Of a stretch of 64,000 nt of DNA, positions 8,942 to 16,986 are shown in pieces. The notes under the pieces are model-generated. The model worked only from the letters and a program-made list of their open reading frames with translations. It ran no database searches and was not told the DNA's origin. The DNA is from Caldithrix abyssi DSM 13497 (GTDB taxonomy: Bacteria > Calditrichota > Calditrichia > Calditrichales > Calditrichaceae), in contig NZ_CP018099.1 of the NCBI RefSeq assembly GCF_001886815.1, forward strand, positions 4,462,501 through 4,526,500, given 5' to 3'. The position numbers and the translations under genes were made by a program. Numbering within the stretch: the first letter of the stretch is position 1; every line of letters begins with the position of its first letter.

Positions 8942-10434
8942 ATTTACGCTACAAAATAGAGATCGCGACATTCAGACATCCGCTGGTAAAAGTGGAAGAT
9001 TTTACCATTGAGTCTGGTAAGATTACCTTTTTGTTCGGCGAATCGGGCATTGGTAAAACGTTATTGGCCCAGACGATTTTTGGGCTGGTCAGTCCCCGCA
9101 ACCTGCGCATCATAATCAATGGCCAGACTTATTTTCAATATCTGCAGTCGCAAAGATTAAAAATTTTACAACAAAACGGTTTTTACGTTTTTCAGGAACC
9201 TTCCACGCATTTAAATCCATTGATGACCCTGGAGGAGCAATTGAACGAAGGCAGCCTGGCCACCAGTGAGGACGATCGCGACATTCTGGAAAGTTTATGG
9301 GCCGCGCCGTTTGAAACGCACATCCGCCCTCTGTTGCGCATTTACCCAAAGCCTTTTAGGCCCAGCGGGGGCGAAAAACAACGTTTATTGTTAGCCATGG
9401 CGCTCAAAAAGATGGATGCGCTCCCAAAAGAAGCTGAGGGGCTGTTCATTCTGGACGAACCCACCGGCAGTCTGGACAATTATTTCCGAAATCTTTTTTT
9501 AAAAGAATTGTTTAAACGGTTTCGGGAAAAGCGGCCAGCCATTTTATTTATCACCCATGATTACTCCATCATTAGCGAAATCGAAAAAAGTCATGGCGAT
9601 TTAAAATCCTTTATCAATTTGCATGAATTGCGTCGTATTAATGACCATCAGGTGAAGGCCTTCCCTTTTAAATCTGTCGATTACCTGAGCTGGCTAAAAC
9701 GTCAGAAGCCATTTGAATCTGGCAGCAAGAAAAAGCGGCAGGTGGTGCTGCGCATAAAAGGCGGATTTTCCGTATTTGGGAAAACGTTTGTGTTTTATAA
9801 AGCCGGCGGGCGACGGAGCGTAAATCTCCTTGTTGAGCGGGAACACATTACCTATTTAAAGGCGCCCAGCGGACTTGGCAAAACCACCCTGGCCAAAATC
9901 ATTTCCGGATTGCAAAAGGCCGAAAAGATAACCTTTGAACTGGCGGGCATCTCTTTTGATCAGGAAACAGCGCCGAATGTATGGCGGCAAAAGGTGTGGG
10001 GAAAAAAATTGAGTATGGTCTTTCAGCACGCCGATGAAGCGCTTAATTTAAATGCTACCGTGCGCCAGATTTTTAAAGGTCTGCCGCTTGCAGCAGAATT
10101 TACAGAAGAGCATTTAATGACGGTTTTAGAAGAAATTTTTGATCAGAGCTTAACGGAAAGCTTTTTGAATAAAAAGGTGGCTTTTTTAAGCGGGGGACAA
10201 AAACAGCGTTTGAATTTGCTACGCGCCCTGTTGCTCCACCCGGACCTGATTATTCTGGACGAGCCCTTGAATGGCCTCGATTTTATGAGCATTCAGCGCG
10301 TTTTGAAGCTGATTGCGGGCAAAATGGTCTCCGGGAGCGGAATTTTGTTGATTTCGCACAATGAAGAGATTTTCGACAAAATCATTCCTGATGAATACAT
10401 CTATTATTTGAAAACAGCAAACAATCAGGCATGA
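8938..10434 (+). CDS. ABC transporter ATPase with two fused nucleotide-binding domains
   Basis: 498 residues with two ATPase halves. Half 1 has Walker A GESGIGKT (34-41), signature SGGEKQR (about 142) and Walker B FILDEPTGSLD (about 168). Half 2 has Walker A APSGLGKT (about 309-316), signature LSGGQKQR (about 416) and Walker B IILDEPLNGLD (about 435). Both have the residues needed for ATP hydrolysis. The tandem resembles fused DppD-DppF/YejF proteins but is compact. It is the last gene of the operon, and no binding-protein gene follows it. Confidence 0.85.
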   Translation: MNLRYKIEIATFRHPLVKVEDFTIESGKITFLFGESGIGKTLLAQTIFGLVSPRNLRIIINGQTYFQYLQSQRLKILQQNGFYVFQEPSTHLNPLMTLEEQLNEGSLATSEDDRDILESLWAAPFETHIRPLLRIYPKPFRPSGGEKQRLLLAMALKKMDALPKEAEGLFILDEPTGSLDNYFRNLFLKELFKRFREKRPAILFITHDYSIISEIEKSHGDLKSFINLHELRRINDHQVKAFPFKSVDYLSWLKRQKPFESGSKKKRQVVLRIKGGFSVFGKTFVFYKAGGRRSVNLLVEREHITYLKAPSGLGKTTLAKIISGLQKAEKITFELAGISFDQETAPNVWRQKVWGKKLSMVFQHADEALNLNATVRQIFKGLPLAAEFTEEHLMTVLEEIFDQSLTESFLNKKVAFLSGGQKQRLNLLRALLLHPDLIILDEPLNGLDFMSIQRVLKLIAGKMVSGSGILLISHNEEIFDKIIPDEYIYYLKTANNQA

Positions 10435-10476
10435 AAGATTTTGATTTTTGCCCCGGTGAAGTGAAGAAATAATTAA

Positions 10477-10499
10477 GGAAACCGTTGAAACGGTTTTCC
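10477..10499 (+). terminator. Hairpin after the ABC operon
   Basis: GGAAACCGTT-GAA-ACGGTTTTCC forms a stem of about 10 bp some 45 bp after the ATPase stop. There is no T-run after it, so intrinsic termination is uncertain. Confidence 0.35.
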
Positions 10500-10643
10500 C
10501 AGAAATCCTGCCAAACGATCAAGAGGGTGTCTCAAAAGCGACATCTAATGTATAATTATACAAAGATAGCCCATCTTGAACACTAAAACGGTTTAAGTTA
10601 TTTAAAAACAACATGTCGTTCTTTTTTATTACCACTACAATAT

Positions 10644-12062
10644 TTAAATTCTTATCTTTTTCATACCTAATGGCTTGGGCTTGATCTTAAATGCCTGCGC
10701 CATTAAATAATGGATCGCCTCCGGTTCGGTCGTATCTCTTATAACTAATAAATCTCCTTTCTGCGTTTTCATCTCCACGCTTACTCGCTGCTGTACGGAA
10801 AGTAATTCACGAATGGTTGTCCAGCGATGATAAACGCCTGCATCATGTAATTGTTTTTGAAGACTTATCAATACATGAAAGGCTAAAATCGAAATGAAAA
10901 TATGCCCTTCAATGCGTTTATCCTTCTGGTGAAAATTAGGCCTTAAGCCTAATTCACTCTTCAACGAGCGAAATCCATCCTCCACATCCGTTAAACTGAT
11001 GTAGAGCTGCCAAATCTCACGATCCGTTAAATCCAGACGACTCGTCCGTAAATAATACGTGCCGGAAAATCGATCATCCATCTTTTGCTCATCTTTTATC
11101 TTCCAGCTGATCTCTGTCACGATACCATTGTGATGCTCAACCGTAATATCATAAAAATAGGCCACCTTTGCATGACGTTCCTTTATGCGGCCAATGCGTT
11201 CTAAAACCTTGGGATATTTCTTCGTGCCTCGTTTCTTGTGCAAACTCTCCGCCGCATATTTCAACTCCGCCTCAAAGCGCTGCTGATGAAATTGTCGAAT
11301 GGCTTCCTCTTTCTTTTGCCTTGAGGCGCTGCGACAGTATAAATAAAGCTCTTTATCCTTACGGTAAAGATAGGCTTCCACTTTATGGCGTTGATCGTGA
11401 TTAATCTCTTTAAAAGCATTTTCTTCGATCTCGATTTCCGGTTTACTGCGTGAGACAACCAGATAGTCGTGTCCACGCTTTGTGATCAGTTGCAAGTTCT
11501 CTTCTGTGGCAATCCCGGCATCTAAAATAATCAATTTCCTGACTTTGCCGCCTATCGTATCCAGAATTTTAGACAAAGTCTCTGGTTCGGAAACATTGCC
11601 AGAGAAAAGACGACTCTCCTTGGGGAATCCATCCTCATCCAATACCAGGCCTAAAGTAACCAGGGGCATATCGTGACGCTTATCTTTACTACGTCCGCGA
11701 GCCTTGAGTTCACTGGTACGGCTACTCTCAAAATACGTATTGGTTAAATCGTACAGGATGATCTTTTCCTGCAAGGAAAATAACAGACGCTCTTGCTCTA
11801 CTAAACCATTCTCGATTTTGTCCTTATGTTCTAATAATTGATCCGTAATTCGATAAAGTTTATTGTGAGAAAGTCTTGAAAGGTCTAACTCTAAAAGCTC
11901 ATCGATGGCGCTTTGCTTTTTGACCCAGCGTAAGGTCGCCCATTCGCTTGAGGGGTGCACCAGGCGCCCAACGATCAACAGTTCGGCCAGTTTAATATCC
12001 TTCTCCTTAAAGCCCAGCTTTTTTAAAAGTTCATTGAACTTAAGCTTTCTTAACATCATCAA
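10644..12062 (-). CDS. Transposase, second frame (catalytic part) of a frameshifted IS1634/IS4-like gene
   Basis: 472 residues from a TTG, but the frame is open further upstream, without any start codon, to the slippery site at 12146-12152. Reading through gives a smooth protein (TGSVKFRDARSIGGEYISL then MMLRKLKFNELLKK). Features of DDE transposases of the IS1634/IS4 group are ILYDLTNTYFE (first Asp), LIILDAGIATEENL (second Asp) and TDVEDGFRSLKSELGLRP, with Y-REK-like spacing around the Glu. With the first frame, a -1 shift gives one product of about 600 residues, a normal length for this family. Alternatively the gene is inactivated by a frameshift. Confidence 0.85.
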   Translation of the reverse strand: MMMLRKLKFNELLKKLGFKEKDIKLAELLIVGRLVHPSSEWATLRWVKKQSAIDELLELDLSRLSHNKLYRITDQLLEHKDKIENGLVEQERLLFSLQEKIILYDLTNTYFESSRTSELKARGRSKDKRHDMPLVTLGLVLDEDGFPKESRLFSGNVSEPETLSKILDTIGGKVRKLIILDAGIATEENLQLITKRGHDYLVVSRSKPEIEIEENAFKEINHDQRHKVEAYLYRKDKELYLYCRSASRQKKEEAIRQFHQQRFEAELKYAAESLHKKRGTKKYPKVLERIGRIKERHAKVAYFYDITVEHHNGIVTEISWKIKDEQKMDDRFSGTYYLRTSRLDLTDREIWQLYISLTDVEDGFRSLKSELGLRPNFHQKDKRIEGHIFISILAFHVLISLQKQLHDAGVYHRWTTIRELLSVQQRVSVEMKTQKGDLLVIRDTTEPEAIHYLMAQAFKIKPKPLGMKKIRI

Positions 12063-12079
12063 ACTGATGTATTCGCCTC

Positions 12080-12445
12080 CTATACTGCGAGCATCTCTGA
12101 ATTTGACAGAGCCCGTAAAAATGGTCTCGGTTTCCTGTGGGCTTTCTTTTTTTCTACCTTTTCTTGTTTTAGTTTGTTTTGAATTAAAAGCGAGGCATAG
12201 CGCTGGGCTAATTGTTCAATTTGCTCATCCACTTCGATCAGTGAAGTTTGTCCGCTTATGATCTCTTCGATGCGATTGGCAAGTGTTTTCCATTGGTCTT
12301 TAGGAATGGTAAGCTTGCCCAGGTTGAGCAATTTTCTTTGTCTTGGGCCTTTTTCAGTACGATAGGATTCGACCAATTGATGGTAAACGAAGGTTTTATC
12401 GTACCCTTTATTCTTTTTTGTGACTTCTTTAATAAACATGTTCAA
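12080..12445 (-). CDS. Transposase, first frame (N-terminal part)
   Basis: 121 residues ending at a TAG. MFIKEVTKKNKGYDKTFVYHQLVESYR followed by KLLNLGKLTIPKDQW is the usual N-terminus of IS1634-type transposases. The last 21 residues after the A_AAA_AAG site (AHRKPRPFLRALSNSEMLAV) look unlike the family, whereas the -1 frame from the same point continues it. The true start may be the second Met. This gene and the next frame should be regarded as one gene. Confidence 0.8.
   Translation of the reverse strand: MNMFIKEVTKKNKGYDKTFVYHQLVESYRTEKGPRQRKLLNLGKLTIPKDQWKTLANRIEEIISGQTSLIEVDEQIEQLAQRYASLLIQNKLKQEKVEKKKAHRKPRPFLRALSNSEMLAV
12146..12152 (-). promoter_or_regulatory. Candidate programmed -1 ribosomal frameshift site A_AAA_AAG
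   Basis: On the minus strand the first frame reads GAA-AAA-AAG, giving the heptamer A_AAA_AAG in the correct phase. The second transposase frame is exactly the -1 frame. A small CTCTG/CAGAG stem with a 7-nt loop lies about 35 nt downstream and could stimulate slipping. Confidence 0.6.
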
Positions 12446-12612
12446 ATATAATCATATCAGTCAATTAAGTCAAGGGGGAAACCAATATAGTATGGGGCAC
12501 TACAACGACATCTCGAAAACTCGATCCAAAAAAACCAATAACTTACAAAAACCGAAGGTGGAAATTTGGTGATTTGGGCTTAAATTTTGTTCAAGATGGG
12601 ATAGGTAAAAGC

Positions 12613-12687
12613 TTACAGTAGCCCTCACCCCCTTTCCCCCTCTCCCGATTTTCGGGAGAGGGGGAAAGGGGGTGAGGGCTATTGTAA
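12613..12687. repeat. 36-bp-stem hairpin near the right IS end
   Basis: Bases 12613-12648 pair with 12652-12687 around a TTT loop, with one G-T mismatch. The core is AGCCCTCACCCCCTTTCCCC facing its complement. Shorter relatives of this hairpin occur in the composite repeats at 1841, 19505, 29950 and 50692. Confidence 0.85.
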
Positions 12688-12740
12688 ACTTTTCCATATT
12701 ATTTTATAAATATACGCTTGATGTCGCTTTTGAGACACCC

Positions 12741-12930
12741 CCGTAAATAGCACCGATTTGCTTAGTTTTCGGCTTACATATTGAGATACAGTTCTATTTT
12801 TTTTTCGATCCTTGCGTCCCCTTTTCAGTTGACGCTGGACAGAAGGGTTGCGTGAAAAAAATCTTTGTGCTCTTTGTGGCTTCTTTGCGTTCTTGGTGGT
12901 TCGTTTTTGGTTGCGGCTTGGCTGCCTTGG
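12741..12930 (-). repeat. Composite intergenic repeat fragment next to the IS
   Basis: CCGTAAATAGCACCGATTTGCTTAG (12741 on) and GGTTGCGGCTTGGCTGCCTTGG (near 12910) match blocks of the composite repeat in reverse orientation. The middle is diverged. No gene is visible from 12741 to 13122. Confidence 0.5.
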
Positions 12931-13122
12931 AGGGTAAATGGTTGTAGTTGAGTTTTTATTTTAAAACACTTTTGTCTTTTCCTGTCATTCCCGGCTTTGG
13001 GGGAAAAGCGCTGCGGAAGCCTCCAGGTCGCCTTTTAACAACGAGCCACTTTCGCGGCGCATCAAAAATTTGCCGAAAGTATTGCAGGCATTTTTGCAAA
13101 CGGATCTGTTATCTACGCTATT

Positions 13123-13353
13123 TTAATTCATCCTCTCAGCCAGAAGACGAATAATTTCATCCGGCTCCGGGAAACGCATGGTTTTGGTTTTGGAAAAGAT
13201 CTCTTCTCCGTCTAAAAATATTTCGAATCTTCCGCCGCTGCTTTTTTGCAGTTCGGTTTTTAGATTCAAATGATTCTCTATTCTTTCGGCCAAACTGGCC
13301 GCCCGATCGTAATAGTTTCAGACAACACAGTATTCGATAATAACTTTTTTCAT
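13123..13353 (-). CDS. SelW-like (Rdx family) selenoprotein with in-frame UGA (CxxU)
   Basis: 76 residues if TGA at 13318-13320 is read as selenocysteine (residue 12). The N-terminus is MKKVIIEYCVVUNYYDRAAS, the CxxU redox motif of the SelT/SelW/SelH family. The C-terminal part GGRFEIFLDGEEIFSKTKTM and RFPEPDEII is diagnostic of Rdx proteins. A hairpin CGGCC-AGTTT-GGCCG starts 16 nt after the UGA, where bacterial SECIS elements lie. The ribosome binding site TAAGGAG overlaps the aroC stop, 9 bp upstream, so it is the last gene of the idh-nrnA-aroC operon. Role: probably a small thioredoxin-fold redox protein in the cytoplasm. Ordinary gene finders would miss it. Confidence 0.93.
13287..13301 (-). 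promoter_or_regulatory. Candidate bacterial SECIS hairpin of the SelW-like gene
   Basis: CGGCC-AGTTT-GGCCG, a perfect 5-bp GC stem, begins 16 nt 3' of the UGA on the coding strand. The apical loop contains GU, as required for SelB binding in known bacterial SECIS elements. Confidence 0.7.
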
Positions 13354-13362
13354 GCTGGCTCC

Positions 13363-14526
13363 TTAAAGTTTAATTCGCTCTTTGTAACGATTAAAAGCGC
13401 TTTCCATATCGGTAATGGTATCGTTTCCGAATTTTTCGCAAAAGGCGTCGGCCAGAACCTGGGCCACTGCGGCTTCGGCCACCACAGCGCAGGCTGGCAC
13501 GGCCGTCACGTCGCTCCGTTCCTTGTGCGCCAGAAAATTTTCTTTTGTTCTCAGATCAACCGAATGCAGGGGTTTCATTAAAGTGGGAATGGGCTTCATA
13601 AAAATCTGGATCACAATATCCTCCCCGTTGCTCATGCCCCCTTCAATACCGCCGGCGTTATTGCGGTTGCGATACAATTTTGATCCATCGTAAAACATCT
13701 CATCATGGAATTGCGAACCGGGCAGTTGCGCGCCTTTAAATCCCAGGCCAATTTCAACGCCCTTTACGGCCTGAATAGACATCAGGGCGGCGGCCAGTTG
13801 CCCGTCTAATTTGCGATCCCAGTGTACGTGGCTGCCCAGCCCCGGCGGCACCTTTTTGGCAATAATTTGAATAACGCCTCCGGCCGTATCGCCTTCCTTT
13901 TTAGCGCGGCGAATAAAGGCCATCATTTCCTGTGAAGCCTGCGGATCAAGGCATCTGACCGGAGATTCATCGGCTTTTAGAAGGGCGTCTTCCCTGAGCG
14001 CCATTTCCTGAACCACATCCATATTGGCCTTTACAGGGCCAATTTGAAGCACATGCGAAATAATCTGAATTTCAAAATGGTAAAGCAGTTCTTTGCAAAA
14101 AGCGCCAACAGCCACGCGCATGGCCGTTTCGCGCGCGCTGGAACGCTCCAGCACATTGCGCATATCGTCAAAATCATATTTGAGGGCGCCGGGCAGATCG
14201 GCATGTCCCGGACGCGGTCGGGTGATAACGCGCTCTTCTTTGCCCTCTCCTTGAGACATGATTTCCGTCCAGTTGGCCCAATCTTTATTGCGCAAAATAA
14301 AGCTGATGGGGCTGCCCAGGGTTTTGTTAAAGCGGATTCCGGAAAGGACTTCAACCTGGTCTCTTTCCATTTTCATGCGTCCGCCGCGACCGTAGCCCTG
14401 TTGCCTGCGGTACAGCTCATGATTAACTCTTTTCAGATCAACGGGTAAGTTTGCCGGCAGTCCTTCAATAATTCCGACCAGGCCCGGTCCATGAGATTCG
14501 CCGGCAGTTAAAAAACGTATTTTCAT
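13363..14526 (-). CDS. aroC: Chorismate synthase
   Basis: 387 residues, normal length. It makes chorismate from 5-enolpyruvylshikimate-3-phosphate using reduced FMN, the last step of the shikimate pathway. Signature blocks are FLTAGESHGPGLVGIIEGLP (residues 5-24), GYGRGGRMKMERDQVEVLSG (44-63), RPRPGHADLPGALKYDFDDM, ERSSARETAMRVAVGAF and NAGGIEGGMSNGEDI. It follows the DHH phosphoesterase gene by 2 bp and precedes the selenoprotein gene, in one operon. Confidence 0.97.
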   Translation of the reverse strand: MKIRFLTAGESHGPGLVGIIEGLPANLPVDLKRVNHELYRRQQGYGRGGRMKMERDQVEVLSGIRFNKTLGSPISFILRNKDWANWTEIMSQGEGKEERVITRPRPGHADLPGALKYDFDDMRNVLERSSARETAMRVAVGAFCKELLYHFEIQIISHVLQIGPVKANMDVVQEMALREDALLKADESPVRCLDPQASQEMMAFIRRAKKEGDTAGGVIQIIAKKVPPGLGSHVHWDRKLDGQLAAALMSIQAVKGVEIGLGFKGAQLPGSQFHDEMFYDGSKLYRNRNNAGGIEGGMSNGEDIVIQIFMKPIPTLMKPLHSVDLRTKENFLAHKERSDVTAVPACAVVAEAAVAQVLADAFCEKFGNDTITDMESAFNRYKERIKL

Positions 14527-14528
14527 CT

Positions 14529-15539
14529 TTATTCCTCAGGGCTTAAAACCTGATCTTGTTTTATTTGTTCCAGGGTCATTTGCACAACCTCCCTCAGCGG
14601 CAGGCTGGAAGAAAAGCCGGCCGCATGGAAATGGCCGCCCCCGCCAAATCGCCGGGCAAGTTGCCCCACATCAAAGCCGTTTTTGGAGCGTAACCCGACC
14701 ATTACCTCGCCATTCTTCTTTTCGACGAACATGGCAAATATTTGCGCCGCGGCATCACGGCGAATAATATCGATCAGGCCGTTCAACTCTTCAATATTTA
14801 CATTAAACTTTTGCAGCGTCTCTCTGGACACCACCGCCCAGTCGATTACGCCCTCCGATTGCAAGCCGGCAAGCACATGCCCCCAGAAACGGAGTTGATT
14901 TTTATTGCTGTATTCGTAAACCTGACGGTAAACCCAGGCCGGATCAATATTTTTCCTGGCCAGTTGCGCCGCAATTTCCAGGGTTTTACCGCTGGTGCCT
15001 TCAAATCTGAACCCGCCGGAATCGCTCAAAATGCCCGTGTACAATGCCAGCGCCATGTCGTCCGTGATCTCAATTCCCTGCGTCTTAAAAAAATCGTAAA
15101 CGATCTCACAGGTGGCGATGCGCTGCACATCAATGATTTTTAAATCCATTTGTTCGCACATATCCGGATGATGGTCGATGCAAACCTTTTTAGCCTTGCT
15201 GGCCATCACCGGAGCGTACCATTCATCCATCCGTTCCAGCGCGCTAATATCAACAATTAAAATGACATCGGCGCGTTCAATGATTTTTTTCAATCGGCTT
15301 TTAGAATGCCTGTTAATAGCCTGGCGTGTTTTTAAAAAATCGTACCTGGCCGGTAACGATCCCGGGATAATGGCTTCTACCTTTTTGCCCAGACTTTTTA
15401 AATAGTGGTAAAAAGCCATCACCGCGCCCAGGGCATCGCCGTCGGTATAAATATGGCTGATGACCACAAAATGATTATGGTCGTCAATCATTTTTTTCAA
15501 TATCTGAAAAGCATTGTTTTGCTTTCCCATTAAAACCAT
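14529..15539 (-). CDS. DHH/DHHA1 phosphoesterase, NrnA-like (nanoRNase / pAp phosphatase)
   Basis: 336 residues. DHH domain: VISHIYTDGDALGAVMAF (metal site, about residues 25-43), VDIS (about 95) and CIDHHPDM (about 120-127). DHHA1 domain at the C-terminus: VGLRSKNGFDVGQLARRFGG and GGHFHAAGF. NrnA enzymes degrade short oligoribonucleotides and dephosphorylate 3'-phosphoadenosine 5'-phosphate. ATG 15539 and ATG 15530 (three codons on) are both possible starts. It lies between isocitrate dehydrogenase and aroC, with short gaps. Confidence 0.88.
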   Translation of the reverse strand: MVLMGKQNNAFQILKKMIDDHNHFVVISHIYTDGDALGAVMAFYHYLKSLGKKVEAIIPGSLPARYDFLKTRQAINRHSKSRLKKIIERADVILIVDISALERMDEWYAPVMASKAKKVCIDHHPDMCEQMDLKIIDVQRIATCEIVYDFFKTQGIEITDDMALALYTGILSDSGGFRFEGTSGKTLEIAAQLARKNIDPAWVYRQVYEYSNKNQLRFWGHVLAGLQSEGVIDWAVVSRETLQKFNVNIEELNGLIDIIRRDAAAQIFAMFVEKKNGEVMVGLRSKNGFDVGQLARRFGGGGHFHAAGFSSSLPLREVVQMTLEQIKQDQVLSPEE

Positions 15540-15555
15540 ATCCTCTTAATTTCCC

Positions 15556-16581
15556 TTAACGCAACATTTTGATTTTTTCAATCAGGCCGTCGACCAGTTC
15601 ATCGGTGGTGGCGCGCCCGCCAAGGTCCGGCGTTAAATGCTTACGTTCGGCTAAAAACAGAACCAGCGCCGCCTGTATTCGGTCTGCGGCTTTCCCTTCG
15701 CCGATGTGGCGCAGCATCATATTGGCCGAAAGGATGGTGGCAATGGGGTTGGCCACGCCCTTTCCGGCGATGTCCGGCGCGCTGCCGTGAACCGATTCAA
15801 AAATGGCCACTTCATCGCCAATATTGGCGCCGGGCACAACGCCAAGCCCTCCAACCAGCCCCGCCGCCAAATCCGAAATAATATCGCCATACAGGTTGCC
15901 CAGCACAACCACATCAAACTGATCCGGGCGCATGACCATTTGCATGGCGCAATTGTCAACGATGATCTCCTTGTAGGCTATTTCCGGATACTCCTTTGCC
16001 ACCTTACGCACACAGTCTAAAAACAGGCCGTCGCTCTTCTTCATGATATTGGCCTTATGCACCGCATGAACCATTTTCCGTTTGTTTTGCCTTGCCCATT
16101 CAAAAGCGGCCCGCGCAATGCGCGTCGAGGCCTTTTCGGTAATAATCTTTAAACTTTGCGTAACGCCTGGCGCAATTTCATACTCCAGACCAGCGTAAAG
16201 ATCTTCCGTATTTTCCCGAAAGATAACCAGATCAATGGGTTTATGCTGAAAGGTAATGCCTAAAGCCGAACGCACCGGCCGGATATTGGCGTACAGGTCC
16301 AGGGTTTTGCGTAATTGTACATTAACCGATTTAAAACCTTCGCCTATGGGCGTGGTTAACGGACCTTTTAAAGCCACTTTATTTTTCCTGATGGATTCGA
16401 TGGTTTCATCCGGCAAGGTCGTTCCGTGTTTGTTGATTGCGCCAGCTCCGGCGTCAACCATTTCCCAGTCTATTACCACGCCGGCAGCGGCCAGAACTTT
16501 TCGGGCTGCCGATGTCACCTCCGGCCCTATGCCGTCGCCGGGGATTAATGTGATCTGATATACTTTTTCTTTTTGAGCCAT
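15556..16581 (-). CDS. NAD-type isocitrate dehydrogenase (isocitrate/isopropylmalate dehydrogenase family)
   Basis: 341 residues. ITLIPGDGIGPEV (10-22), SVNVQLRKTLDLYANIRPVR (the substrate-binding Arg cluster), IFRENTEDLYAGLE, HKANIMKKSDGLF and GNLYGDIISDLAAGLVGGLG are typical of short, NAD-dependent isocitrate dehydrogenases. The Ser/Asn pattern before LRKTLDLYANIRP argues against isopropylmalate dehydrogenase (LeuB). It converts isocitrate to 2-oxoglutarate and CO2 in the TCA cycle. It is the first gene of the operon ending in the SelW-like selenoprotein. Confidence 0.9.
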   Translation of the reverse strand: MAQKEKVYQITLIPGDGIGPEVTSAARKVLAAAGVVIDWEMVDAGAGAINKHGTTLPDETIESIRKNKVALKGPLTTPIGEGFKSVNVQLRKTLDLYANIRPVRSALGITFQHKPIDLVIFRENTEDLYAGLEYEIAPGVTQSLKIITEKASTRIARAAFEWARQNKRKMVHAVHKANIMKKSDGLFLDCVRKVAKEYPEIAYKEIIVDNCAMQMVMRPDQFDVVVLGNLYGDIISDLAAGLVGGLGVVPGANIGDEVAIFESVHGSAPDIAGKGVANPIATILSANMMLRHIGEGKAADRIQAALVLFLAERKHLTPDLGGRATTDELVDGLIEKIKMLR

Positions 16582-16986
16582 TACTCATTTCCCAATCTTG
16601 TTTTAATTGATTTTATTAGAGTTGTTTTGTTTTTTTATAGTTTATAAATGTATTTAAAACCGTTCAATTCTCCAAATTATTTTCAACGGTCGTTGATAAA
16701 AATTTTGCCATTTATTTTACGTTTTGCCCTGTAATAGCTTTTTTCAACGACCTCTTCCAAATAAAAAGAATAAACTCTTTTAGTAATCGGTTTATTTCGC
16801 ACGGCGTTAATTTTTAAAAAAGCAAATAAATGCTTATTCTTCCAAATATCGCGCCTTAATTTGCAGCGCCCATTCAACTGCCAGAGGTTGTTTATTCTTG
16901 CTTGCGTAAAACTAAAATTAGACACTGGCGGCAAAAATATTTATATTTGTTCCTGTTTATAAATATACAATTATGGAACAACTGTG
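16582..16986. other. Intergenic region without a convincing gene
   Basis: An AT-rich, divergent region between the isocitrate dehydrogenase operon and metF, so it should hold both promoters. TATATTTG near 16942-16952 resembles the -7 element of Bacteroidota promoters. No riboswitch could be recognised. An 83-codon minus-strand frame here starts with TTG, has no ribosome binding site and is not believed. Confidence 0.4.

Larger units (their letters stand above)
10525..12740 (-). mobile_element. Insertion sequence of IS1634/IS4 type with 21-bp perfect terminal inverted repeats
   Basis: A 2216-bp element. Bases 10525-10545 and 12720-12740 are perfect inverted copies of a 21-bp sequence beginning GGGTGTCTCAAAAGCGAC. 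Imperfect similarity continues inward for about 15 bp (GTATA-ATA). It carries one transposase coding unit split over two frames. It also has a 36-bp-stem hairpin between the transposase and the right end. No clear target duplication is seen. The DNA just outside the right end (CCGTAAATAGCACCGATTTGCTTAG) matches the composite intergenic repeat, so the element sits in or derives from that repeat context. Confidence 0.85.

Noticed and set aside
16683-16934. 83-codon open frame on the minus strand
   Set aside because: TTG start, no ribosome binding site, no recognisable domain, and it lies in an AT-rich promoter region between divergent genes.
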